A stretch of 64,000 nucleotides of DNA, taken from Spirochaetota bacterium (GTDB taxonomy: Bacteria; Spirochaetota; UBA4802; JAFGDQ01). The notes beneath the pieces are model-generated. The model searched no databases. It saw only the letters and a list, made by a program, of their open reading frames with translations, and was not told the DNA's origin. Positions 54,804 to 63,390 of the stretch are shown here, piece after piece; position 1 is the first letter of the stretch; each line of letters opens with the position of its first letter. The position numbers and the translations under genes were made by a program. The stretch covers positions 1 through 64,000 of the forward strand of contig JAXHTS010000058.1 of assembly GCA_034190085.1 (NCBI GenBank), given 5' to 3'.

Positions 54804-56742
54804 GGGTAGAAAAATTATCTTGATACCTCTCAATAAAATGATAATGCAACAATTGCAGAGAAACAATACCCACCAAAGCCATGTCATCGCGTGCGCTGAT
54901 ATTTTTCCCACCCTTTTGTGAAAATTTTTTCAATAAATTTTTTACGCTCTCTGGTACAAAGTACCCGAATTTATCGATATTTTTCTCAGATATCATTGAT
55001 GAGGATATATTGTTGTTTTCTGTAAAACATTGACTTATTGGCGCGCGATAGGGTTGTTTTGGTCTGTTAATAATTGAACTGGGTAAGATCTGTTCAAAGG
55101 TTTTTTTCAATATGAATTTTTCATTCAGCACCTTTATTTTATATTTTGGCGGTATGGTGTTTGCAAATTCTATAACATTATGATCCAGAAATGGGAATCT
55201 CCCCTCTACAGAATTACCCATCATCATTCGATCGCCTTGAGATGAGAGCAGGTATCCTGCCATAAATAGGGATGACTCCAGATATTGAGCCCTGCAGAGC
55301 GGGTGCCATCTTCTTATCTCCGGATTTATATAATCTTCTAATTCCTGAAATATCAGATTATCATCAAAGGACTCTCTAAATTGGTTGTTGAAGAGCTGTT
55401 TTATCTGTGAGGTATTATTCCAACGGATGTTATGGGAATAATATTTATTATCTGTATCAGTGAGTCCCTTCTTAAAGAATAATTGCCAGAATCTTTCCGC
55501 CCTTTGATCCTTAGCGATATAGGGATATAATGACGAGAGGAGTTTGGGACGCCATCTGGAATTCGGATATTTTGCCCAGAAACGACGGATTTTATCCTCC
55601 TTAAAAATATTATAACCACCAAACATTTCATCAGCCCCTTCTCCGGTTAGCACTACCTTGATGTTATTATCCCGCACTAAACCTGATAACAAATAAAGCG
55701 GGGCAGGCGCAGTTCGAATCATCGGTTTTTCAGCATACCATACCACGTCAGAATATGCATTTCCAATATTATTGTAATCAGCTTCAATAATTCGATGGTC
55801 AGTATTTAAGAAATCTACCATCTCCATCTGGTAGGGGCGTTCATCATAGTCCGCATCATGAAATGCGACTGAGAAAGTAATAAGATCATTATTATGATAT
55901 TTTTTTACAAGCGATGTGATGATTGAGGAGTCGATGCCACCGCTTAGATAGGCTGCAACAGGCACATCCGCACGAAGGCGAATGGTTACCGCATCATATA
56001 GTTTTTCATTCAATCTTTCAACATAGTAGGATAGGGGTTTATCTTCGAAATCTCTTTCGTCTGGATATTGATAATCCCAGAATTTGTAACTCTTAATTCC
56101 ACCTTGCGAAACAGTAAGAAAGTGGCCCGGAGCAAGTTCATTTATGTCTTTAAATACTGTCCTTGGTGGAATGTTAACCCAGAAGCTGAATATTTGATCA
56201 ATGCCATGAGGATCAAGTTCTGGTTTTATCCCAGGATGACAGAAAATGGCCTTCATCTCAGAGGCGTATAACAAGCTGCCATCATTCAAAATAGAATAAA
56301 AGAGTGGACGTATTCCAACGCGGTCTCTCGCTAATATTAACTCTTTATTCGTTTCATCCCATAGCGCAATGCCAAACTGACCATTGAGATGTTGAAGGAA
56401 GTCCTTGCCATAATCTTCATAAAGATGAACAAGAACCTCTGTATCGCTATGGGTGGAAAATACATGACCCTTTTTAATCAATTGTTCTCTTAACTCAATA
56501 TAATTGAATATCTCTCCGTTCAGAGTCACGCAAATTGTTTTATCCTCATTGTAAATCGGCTGTTTCCCGCCTGATAGATCAATTATACTAAGCCTGCTTT
56601 GCCCAAGTGCGATATCATTGTTTATGTGGAAACCTGTTTCATCTGGCCCCCTATGCCTGAGCGATTCAATCATCTTTTCTAGTACTGATGAATCGACTGG
56701 ATTTCGAGCTCTTGTGTTATAGATACCTGCTATTCCGCACAT
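54787..56742 (-). CDS. asnB: Glutamine-hydrolysing asparagine synthetase
   Basis: 651 residues. Class II glutaminase domain begins MCGIAGIYN with the catalytic Cys2; HRGPDETG, SIIDLSGGKQPI and NGEIFNYIEL follow. The synthetase domain carries the ATP pyrophosphatase loop LSGGIDSSIITSLVKK, with ...FSVAFHDADYDERPY and VVLTGEGADEMFGGYNIF. It makes free asparagine from aspartate using glutamine amide nitrogen. Polysaccharide-linked AsnB-like paralogues exist, and glycan genes begin 600 bases on, so a modification role is possible; the full motif set favours real Asn synthesis. Convergent overlap of 17 bases with the AS-AR-like gene. Confidence 0.93.
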   Translation of the reverse strand: MCGIAGIYNTRARNPVDSSVLEKMIESLRHRGPDETGFHINNDIALGQSRLSIIDLSGGKQPIYNEDKTICVTLNGEIFNYIELREQLIKKGHVFSTHSDTEVLVHLYEDYGKDFLQHLNGQFGIALWDETNKELILARDRVGIRPLFYSILNDGSLLYASEMKAIFCHPGIKPELDPHGIDQIFSFWVNIPPRTVFKDINELAPGHFLTVSQGGIKSYKFWDYQYPDERDFEDKPLSYYVERLNEKLYDAVTIRLRADVPVAAYLSGGIDSSIITSLVKKYHNNDLITFSVAFHDADYDERPYQMEMVDFLNTDHRIIEADYNNIGNAYSDVVWYAEKPMIRTAPAPLYLLSGLVRDNNIKVVLTGEGADEMFGGYNIFKEDKIRRFWAKYPNSRWRPKLLSSLYPYIAKDQRAERFWQLFFKKGLTDTDNKYYSHNIRWNNTSQIKQLFNNQFRESFDDNLIFQELEDYINPEIRRWHPLCRAQYLESSLFMAGYLLSSQGDRMMMGNSVEGRFPFLDHNVIEFANTIPPKYKIKVLNEKFILKKTFEQILPSSIINRPKQPYRAPISQCFTENNNISSSMISEKNIDKFGYFVPESVKNLLKKFSQKGGKNISARDDMALVGIVSLQLLHYHFIERYQDNFSTLSIKK

Positions 56743-56921
56743 GATTTATTTCTATTCAAATATTAGTAAAAATCAATGAGTAATATTATTCCTTTTGGGG
56801 GGAGTGATGATTTGAGTTTATTATATGATAATTATTGAATAATAAGCAATCATTATTTACAGTTTTTTCGTGGTAAGCATTTTATTATGAAAACATGACA
56901 AATAAATTATATTCTAATATG
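56743..56921. other. AT-rich region upstream of asnB
   Basis: About 180 bases, containing the asnB promoter on the minus strand. It continues into the orphan terminator below. No gene seen on the plus strand. Confidence 0.4.
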
Positions 56922-56954
56922 AATAACCTTGCCCGCTGAGCAAGGTTATTTTTT
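56922..56954 (+). terminator. Orphan intrinsic terminator
   Basis: An 11-bp stem (AATAACCTTGC with GCAAGGTTATT, 56922-56932/56940-56950), a seven-base loop and TTTT. It points along the plus strand, where no upstream gene is visible. It may end a small RNA or a deleted gene. Confidence 0.75.
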
Positions 56955-56990
56955 GAAGAAGAATATTACAGATGCTTATGTTTATCTTGA

Positions 56991-57158
56991 TCGGATACTA
57001 TTTCATTATTCGAAAATAATAAAGAACGAATGAAATATAGTGAGTATATTGAAAAGGAGCATCCTATTGGAAGCGGGAATGTAGAAAGTGCGTGTCGTCC
57101 TTTGATAAAGGATAGGATGGGAAAAACTGGCATGAGATGGAAATATCAGGGAGCATAG
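56991..57158 (+). pseudogene. ISKra4-like transposase C-terminal remnant
   Basis: A 55-codon open stretch reads ...SEYIEKEHPIGSGNVESAC, then RPLIKDRMGKTGMRWKYQG and stop. The phrase PIGSGxVESAC..L...RM...GMRW is the conserved C-terminal end of ISKra4-family transposases. The remaining ~300 residues and both inverted repeats are gone, so this is a dead fragment. Confidence 0.72.
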
Positions 57159-57357
57159 GTTATATGATAATCTGACAAAATATGCATGAGTGTAAACATT
57201 AAAATGATTAAACCCAATATGAATTTACCAAAACTACCTTGACAATTGAACAGATATGTTTTGTACTCTAATTATTGATTTGCTGTTGTTTTATAATTCA
57301 CTAGACATATAATATGATATCAGAAAATAATAATAACATATTTCCAGGTAATAAATA
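57159..57357. other. Intergenic region after the transposase remnant
   Basis: About 200 bases before the GT39 gene. AT-rich; a promoter for the membrane transferase is expected here. No further transposon sequence is recognisable. Confidence 0.35.
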
Positions 57358-58896
57358 ATGACAACTTACAGAGCGTTAACCAATTTTCAATGGTCTGTAT
57401 CTCTATTCATAGGAGCGCTATGCCTTCGATTGTTTCATCTTGATAGCATGAGTCTTTGGCAAGATGAGGGTGCAACGGCTTTTCAGATTAATCATACTAC
57501 TCTACAAGATGCTTATCGTTCAGTAATGAGTGAAGGATTTATGGCTCCCTTGAGTCATCTTTCCATATATCTTTTTAGCAAAATTGCTGGATTAAGTGAA
57601 TGGGCGCTTAGATTCCCTTCTGCTTTATATGGTTCTCTATCTGTTGTTGTGCTTTATTATATAGGGATGTTGCTATTTAAAAAACGAAGCGCTGTTATTG
57701 GCGCTATACTGTTCCTTTTATCACCCCTTCATATCTGGTATTCTCAAGAAGCAAGGATGTATTCATTGTGGGTGCTGCTAACACTTCTCTTATTATTTCT
57801 ATTTCTCAAGATATTAAAACTTAGTACTCTACGAACGTGGATCCTCTTTACACTCATTGCAGTATCTATGTTATGGACACATCTAAATTCAATATATATA
57901 TTTGCTGCAATTGGTATCTATTTTCTACTTTATATAAAGAGATATACAAAAGAATTTATAAGTTTTATCGGTTGTATGTTTGTAATTACTATAAGCTATA
58001 TTCCTGGTATATTAGCCTTCTTTAATGCAGAGTTTTCTAATATTGGCGGTATGCATAAAACTGGTATTCTTGATTTAATATATGCAATTTTTACTTTTAA
58101 TGTTGGAACTAGTTTCGGGCCTCCTATCACGGAAATCAGGTCACTTCATGCTCTATATGGAGCAGAATCCTTGAAAATAATTTTTCAAGAATATGGTATT
58201 ATTCTTATTCCTTCAGCACTTTTTCTTTTATATCTTATACTTTGTACTTTTATATATTATATTAAGGATCAAGATATTGAGAACAGGCTAGGCTATTTGA
58301 TACCTTTCTTTATACCTTCACTTTTTATTTTCTTAACTGCCTTTTTCTCTAATAGTGTACCATTTAATGTTAGATATATCCTATACGCTCTACCCTTATA
58401 CCTGCTTCTTATAGGACATGGAATTGAAAAGATGAATATCTATACTAGATTTATCTCAATTTTAATATTATTATTGATAACAGGATTCTCACTATACAAT
58501 CATTATTATAATCCCATATATAGCAAGGTCGATTTGAGGGGGGCTATTAGATATCTTGATGTGAATATTAAAGACAAAGATGCAGCTCTCATCTTTCATG
58601 AGAGTGTTCTGAGAGTAGCTCAATATTATGCCCCTTCAGGTAGATTAAATGACTTCTGTATGCCCTTTGATATTACAGTTGATAAGGCTATTGGAAATAC
58701 ATCTTTTCATAGTAGAATGTTTTTTGTGAAATCCATAAGAATTCAGAAGTATAGAGATGGGGTTGTGGATAAAACCTATAAATATTATTTTAATAATTTT
58801 AAATTAGAAAAGAAAGTCAATTTTAACAAGATTGAAATAACTATTTTTAGAAATCATAATCTTAATCCTGTTGTCCTTTCTCGGGAAAGTATATAA
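57358..58896 (+). CDS. GT39/PMT-type membrane glycosyltransferase
   Basis: 512 residues with about ten membrane helices. The first periplasmic loop carries SLWQDEGATAFQ, the Asp/Glu motif of GT-C enzymes that use polyprenyl-phosphate sugars. HIWYSQEARMYSLW follows in the usual place (the 'SQEARMY' block is typical for ArnT/PMT-like proteins of bacteria). A ~110-residue soluble C-terminal domain faces the periplasm. It would transfer a sugar from a lipid carrier onto a protein, lipid A or glycan outside the membrane. The DPM1-like GT2 encoded 420 bases downstream on the opposite strand could supply the polyprenyl-phosphate sugar. SD AGGTAA before the ATG. Confidence 0.87.
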   Translation: MTTYRALTNFQWSVSLFIGALCLRLFHLDSMSLWQDEGATAFQINHTTLQDAYRSVMSEGFMAPLSHLSIYLFSKIAGLSEWALRFPSALYGSLSVVVLYYIGMLLFKKRSAVIGAILFLLSPLHIWYSQEARMYSLWVLLTLLLLFLFLKILKLSTLRTWILFTLIAVSMLWTHLNSIYIFAAIGIYFLLYIKRYTKEFISFIGCMFVITISYIPGILAFFNAEFSNIGGMHKTGILDLIYAIFTFNVGTSFGPPITEIRSLHALYGAESLKIIFQEYGIILIPSALFLLYLILCTFIYYIKDQDIENRLGYLIPFFIPSLFIFLTAFFSNSVPFNVRYILYALPLYLLLIGHGIEKMNIYTRFISILILLLITGFSLYNHYYNPIYSKVDLRGAIRYLDVNIKDKDAALIFHESVLRVAQYYAPSGRLNDFCMPFDITVDKAIGNTSFHSRMFFVKSIRIQKYRDGVVDKTYKYYFNNFKLEKKVNFNKIEITIFRNHNLNPVVLSRESI

Positions 58897-59316
58897 GACA
58901 TAGATGTAGTGACCATAATTTTCTGAAAAGCTTGATTTTTTATGTTTATGGTTTAGCATATCGAAATTTTAATCATTTTTCAAATGAGCGTTTTTTGTAA
59001 AATGTCGGTTTTATAACCATGTAAGGATTCATAGAGGCTGGGTTTCGAGACCTATCCTAAGCGAAGCCGAAGGGATTTAGGTGAGGGTAAGGATAAAAAG
59101 AGGGAAGTAGAGGGCGAAAAAGCTATTTTATACCTATATCGGTTCTTGGATTTTACATACATCACAGATTCTTCTAATCCTACCATACAGGGATGTATCT
59201 AGTGCAAGCGAGCACAAGAGTTACAAGCGCCTGTCTTTGACAGGCAAAGGAGTAAATCTTATTTTAAATATTATCTCAATTATATTATTTCCTTATAATT
59301 ATTACTATTTATAATT
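58897..59316. other. Intergenic region with dispersed-repeat-like segment
   Basis: 420 bases with no gene. The part 59048-59090 (CCTAAGCGAAGCCGAAGGGA core) resembles the 'TCCTGAGCGAAGTCGAAGGA' type of dispersed repeat common in bacterial genomes. A compact hairpin GCCTGTC-TTT-GACAGGC lies at 59229-59245. Neither has a confirmed second copy within this window. Confidence 0.45.
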
Positions 59317-60258
59317 CTATTCAAATGATTTTTTTATGGTATATTGAGGTTTTTTATTTTGAGAAAGAAATATTCTACCCACATATTCACCAATCATTCC
59401 TAAGGCTATGAGTTGAATTCCTGCAAAGATAGAAATAAAGATGGTTATTGTTGCCCATCCGACTGGCAATTCTGGATTTAATATTTTTTCCACAAAGGTG
59501 ATTATAGCAAACACGAGCCCAAATAATGAAAACAAAAATCCAATAATTGTTGCTATTCGTAACGGTAGGATAGAAAAATTAACAAACATATTTAACCATA
59601 AAGAGACAAGTTTTTTAAGTGTATAGCCGGATTCACCTATCTCTCTCTTCTGATGTTTGACATTTATTACTCCCACCTTATCTGTCGTTCGTAAAATTAA
59701 ACCATCAATATATGGATAAGGAAGATCATATTTTATTATTTCATCAACGATGAATCGGTTCAGAATTTTAAAGCTTGAAAGATACAAATTGCGTGGTTTG
59801 TTAAGCATGATATTAGCAACTTTATCATTAAACCAACTCCCAAAATTTCTAAAACGTGAATGTTCCTTTTTCTCGTAATAAGTATAAATAACATCATTTT
59901 TATTATTGATTGCGGCGTTGATTAATGTTTTCACTTCAGTTATTGGATTTTGGAAATCATCATCCATGATAACCACAAAATCACCTCGAGATTTATTAAG
60001 CCCAGCCATAACTGCATTATGTTCACCTACATTCTTTGATAGTGAAAAAAATCGAACGATGCCTTGAAATTGATGATAAAGTCTTATACACTCATGCTCT
60101 GAATCATCAGGTGAGTTATCATTTACAAGAATTATTTCGATTGTAAACAACTCAGTTATTGTATTAATCAATTCATTAACAACTCTCCCAATAGTTGCCT
60201 CTCCTTTATAGACAGGAATTACAACTGAGATAAACGAATTAGTGCTAATTGAATTCAT
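59317..60258 (-). CDS. DPM1/GtrB-like polyprenyl-phosphate glycosyltransferase
   Basis: 313 residues. GT2 domain: VVIPVYKGEATIGRVV, LVNDNSPDDS, the acidic metal site IMDDDFQNP, and a LYLSSFKILNRF acceptor loop. Two C-terminal membrane helices (~225-285) are separated by a short loop with GWATI. This is the layout of GtrB/ArnC enzymes, which load a sugar onto undecaprenyl phosphate on the cytoplasmic face. The start overlaps the aminotransferase gene by 14 bases, implying co-translation. A GT39-type transferase nearby could use the product. Confidence 0.88.
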   Translation of the reverse strand: MNSISTNSFISVVIPVYKGEATIGRVVNELINTITELFTIEIILVNDNSPDDSEHECIRLYHQFQGIVRFFSLSKNVGEHNAVMAGLNKSRGDFVVIMDDDFQNPITEVKTLINAAINNKNDVIYTYYEKKEHSRFRNFGSWFNDKVANIMLNKPRNLYLSSFKILNRFIVDEIIKYDLPYPYIDGLILRTTDKVGVINVKHQKREIGESGYTLKKLVSLWLNMFVNFSILPLRIATIIGFLFSLFGLVFAIITFVEKILNPELPVGWATITIFISIFAGIQLIALGMIGEYVGRIFLSQNKKPQYTIKKSFE

Positions 60259-61327
60259 TAATAACCTTCACAATTGTCTTTAATTCATCTGTATTTAATT
60301 CTGGGAAAATTGGAAGACTTAAAATAGTGTCCGCAAATAATTCTGTATTTTCAAAACATTCGTTTTGTTGATATGGATATGCTTTTTGCTTGTTTATCGG
60401 AATTGGATAATGAATCAATGATTGAATTTTTGCTCTCTTTAAGTGCATGAGTAAATCATCCCTTTTATGAGTTCTAACTACAAATAGATGATAAACGCAT
60501 TGACCATAAGAATGTTCAACTAAGCATTCAACAGTATTTAGGTATTGCTGGTAAAAATAAGCAATTTGGCGACGTTTCTCATTCCATTGTTTGAGGTATT
60601 TGAGTTTCACTCTTAATATTGCAGCCTGAAGTTCGTCTAATCTGCTATTTACACCATTTAATGTATGCTCATAACCAGTTTTTTTCCCATAATTCCGAAG
60701 CAGCAGCAATTTATTATAAATATTTTCATCATTTGTGGTAATAGCGCCACCATCACCATAAGCTCCAAGATTTTTTGTCGGATAGAATGAAAAGGCGGAA
60801 CATGTTCCATTTGAACCTACATATTTATTTTTATAAGTTGCCCCAGCTGCTTGAGCGCAATCTTCAATTATACTTAGATGATTTTGATCAGCCAGTTGTA
60901 AAATTGGATCCATATTACAACTCTGTCCGTATAAATGAACAGGGATTATTGCTTTTGTCTTGTGATTTATTTTTTTCTCGATTTTCTGCCAATCAATAAG
61001 TCCATCTTTTACAGAAATATCAACCACAACTGGAATTGCTCCAGCCCTCATAATCCCTGTGATAGTGGGATAAGCTGTCATATTTGATGTAATGACTTCA
61101 TCACCATTTCCAATATCCAGAGCCATTAATGACAAAGTAATTGCATCAGTTCCTGAAGCTACTCCAACACAATATGATACTCCAATATAATTAGCAAATT
61201 CATTTTCAAACTGGCATCCCTCATCACCGAGTATAAACCATCCCTTATTTAGCACGTTTTGAACTGCATTATCAATTTCATTTTTAATTGATTCGTATTG
61301 ACGAGTAAAATTATTGAATACAATCAT
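60245..61327 (-). CDS. DegT/DnrJ/EryC1-family sugar aminotransferase
   Basis: 360 residues, PLP fold type I. Motifs: YCVGVASGTDAITLSLMAL, PVHLYGQSCNMDPI, EDCAQAAGA, the Schiff-base Lys in FYPTKNLGAYGDGGAI, and NSRLDELQAAILRVK. The family transaminates UDP/dTDP-keto-sugars, or acts as a dehydratase when Lys is His; here Lys is present. It should make an amino-deoxysugar for the surface glycan. It lies between the epimerase and the DPM1-like gene in one minus-strand operon (31 bases after the epimerase). Confidence 0.9.
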   Translation of the reverse strand: MIVFNNFTRQYESIKNEIDNAVQNVLNKGWFILGDEGCQFENEFANYIGVSYCVGVASGTDAITLSLMALDIGNGDEVITSNMTAYPTITGIMRAGAIPVVVDISVKDGLIDWQKIEKKINHKTKAIIPVHLYGQSCNMDPILQLADQNHLSIIEDCAQAAGATYKNKYVGSNGTCSAFSFYPTKNLGAYGDGGAITTNDENIYNKLLLLRNYGKKTGYEHTLNGVNSRLDELQAAILRVKLKYLKQWNEKRRQIAYFYQQYLNTVECLVEHSYGQCVYHLFVVRTHKRDDLLMHLKRAKIQSLIHYPIPINKQKAYPYQQNECFENTELFADTILSLPIFPELNTDELKTIVKVINEFN

Positions 61328-61358
61328 GTGTCTTTTCTAAGTGGTAACTTTATGAATT

Positions 61359-62372
61359 TTAATTTGAGTCCCAATAAAATTCAGAATTATTTATATAATA
61401 GTCGATTGTCTTTCGAAGTCCTTCTTTTAGTGGTGTCTGTGGGGTCCAACCTAGTTTTGAGCGAATTTTACGATAGTCGCCATAATAATCCCCAATATCA
61501 ATGCTTTTTCGATCTGCTGGAAAGGGGATTATTTCATAATTTCCGCTACCGTTCAACTCAATAAGCATTTGAGCTGTATCCTTTAGGGTAATCGGATCTT
61601 CTGCTCCAAGATTGAAAATTTCTCCATTCGCATCTTCTGATATACCCGCTAGTAATAATGCGATTACTACATCATCTACATAATTAAAATCTCGAATTTG
61701 CTTTCCGTCACCATAAATATGGATTGGCTTCCCTTCGATCAACCGTTGGATCCATATTCCTAAAAAAGTTTGACGTGCATCTTTAACTCTCATTCGAGGG
61801 CCGTATGTGTTTGTTAATCGTAAAACCGTTGAACAGATATTATACACATTGTTATACACTAGATGATACCATTCACCTCCCATTTTATTGATGCCGTTTA
61901 CATCAACTGGACATAGAGGATGTCGTTCATCAACTGGAAGGTATTGAGGCTTTCCATACATTTGACGAGTGCTGGCAAAAATAATCTTTATATTGGGATT
62001 GTAATTTCTACAAGCCTCTAATATAAACAATTGAGAGCGTACATTAATATCTAAATCAGTATACGGATTGTTCATCGAATCAATATGACTCGTTTGTCCT
62101 GCAAGATTAAACAGATAATCCTGATCTTTTATCAAATATTTCATCGAGTGTTCATCACGCACATCTGAGATATTTATATGAACTTTATCTTTTATTGGTT
62201 CGATATTCCACAAATTGCCACCATATTCTGGGATTATACTATCAATCAACGTGACCTTTGCCCCAAGATGCACAAGTTTAAGAGCCAGATTTGAGCCGAT
62301 AAATCCGAGCCCTCCTGTAATAAGCACATTTTTCAAATTATAATTGGAAAATATATATTCTGAATTTGTCAT
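61359..62372 (-). CDS. NAD-dependent sugar-nucleotide epimerase/dehydratase
   Basis: 337 residues, extended SDR. Rossmann motif ITGGLGFIGSNLALKL, DSIIPEYGG, LFNLAGQTSH, the STRQMYG active-site Ser/Thr region and the late LGWTPQTPLKEGLRKTI. The usual catalytic Tyr-x-x-x-Lys reads NGINKMGGE, keeping Lys but with Asn in place of Tyr, a substitution I associate with one sub-branch of this family. It would prepare the nucleotide sugar for the aminotransferase downstream. First gene of the minus-strand sugar operon. Confidence 0.85.
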   Translation of the reverse strand: MTNSEYIFSNYNLKNVLITGGLGFIGSNLALKLVHLGAKVTLIDSIIPEYGGNLWNIEPIKDKVHINISDVRDEHSMKYLIKDQDYLFNLAGQTSHIDSMNNPYTDLDINVRSQLFILEACRNYNPNIKIIFASTRQMYGKPQYLPVDERHPLCPVDVNGINKMGGEWYHLVYNNVYNICSTVLRLTNTYGPRMRVKDARQTFLGIWIQRLIEGKPIHIYGDGKQIRDFNYVDDVVIALLLAGISEDANGEIFNLGAEDPITLKDTAQMLIELNGSGNYEIIPFPADRKSIDIGDYYGDYRKIRSKLGWTPQTPLKEGLRKTIDYYINNSEFYWDSN

Positions 62373-62881
62373 AACTATATGGTGGTAGAAATGCTTGTCA
62401 TTGATATAATTGTATTAAGTGAAATAGAAATCTATAGAAAATCACTATTATTATAAACAAATGATATATGAATCATTAAAATAAATCAAGTTATTAATTT
62501 TACAGCAGGCGATTCTTCGGTAAAAACTCCAAAGGTCTCTTCTATCGCATTTTGAATCCAATTATTTTGAAATTAAAATTACGTCAAATGACGTAAATAT
62601 ATTGATTTAAATGTGTCATATAGCGCCTTCGGAAATAATATTGTTGAATTTTATATTCATTCTAAATAGGTTTGCGAAAAATCTTTATCCAAAATTAGTC
62701 AACTTTTAACCGTAACTCCTCGTAATCAGAAGAATTACAGAAGTTAAGCTATAATAAAAATTTTATACTTTCGTAATCTCAAGTCGACTGAGTATAATTT
62801 ATGAAAGATACCAGATGATAAAGAGTTACCAAACGAACTGTAGAGACAGCTTTAATAGATTAAAATAAAAAAGCGAAGAAA
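62373..62881. other. Intergenic region with a short palindrome
   Basis: About 500 AT-rich bases upstream of the sugar operon. It contains TTACGTCA-AA-TGACGTAA (62579-62596), an 8-bp perfect dyad ~207 bases before the epimerase start, a possible regulator site. No gene. Confidence 0.45.
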
Positions 62882-63390
62882 GCTTTTTACGAGTTTCATT
62901 TTCAAGAATACTAATTTATCAAGAATTGAAACTCAAGTAGTATTTGTAGAATTTTCAAAGAAGTATTTATTTGATAATGATCGGTCAGGATTGCGACATT
63001 TCCAAACGATAATTTTAGCAGCAAAGATTGAAGCGACACATGGTCGGGAAATTTCAGAGACTGATTTAAAAGAGATAATAATTACATTACATAATGCTGA
63101 AGATGATAAGATAAAGAGAAAATCCTTCGAGTTTTTGCAAAGAACATAATTTTGCCGAGATAGCTTCAACAACAGCAGCAAGATGTAATAAGATATTAAG
63201 GATAACAAGAGAAGCTTATACTCAGGGAGCGGTGTTAACAGAAGAGGACCTTTCATACAGGGTATGTGCTTGCGGACTCAGGTCTATACAAAGAGATATA
63301 AAAGCGATCAAGTCTGGATAACAATTTCCTTAAGAGGAGTAGTCTGTGAAATTGGGAGATCCATAATTTCTATTTACCGAAGGAGTACTT
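62882..63390 (+). pseudogene. DUF1670-like gene, broken by two frameshifts
   Basis: Three consecutive segments in different frames look like one protein. The first (VEFSKKYLFDNDRSGLRHFQ and following) stops at 63147-63149. The second, from ~63142, reads RITREAYTQGAVLTEEDLSY and SIQRDIKAIKSG, stopping at 63319-63321. The third, from ~63321, reads SLRGVVCEIGRSI. The 'REAYxQGxxLTxEDL...S.xRDIKxL' and 'xLRGxxxxIGxx' blocks match DUF1670 proteins, which contain a helix-turn-helix-like part and spread like mobile genes. At least two indels are needed. It is not functional as read. Confidence 0.6.

Noticed and set aside
59048-59245. A non-coding RNA gene between the GT39 and GT2 genes
   Set aside because: A hairpin and a dispersed-repeat-like block are present, but no promoter, terminator or known RNA family is visible.
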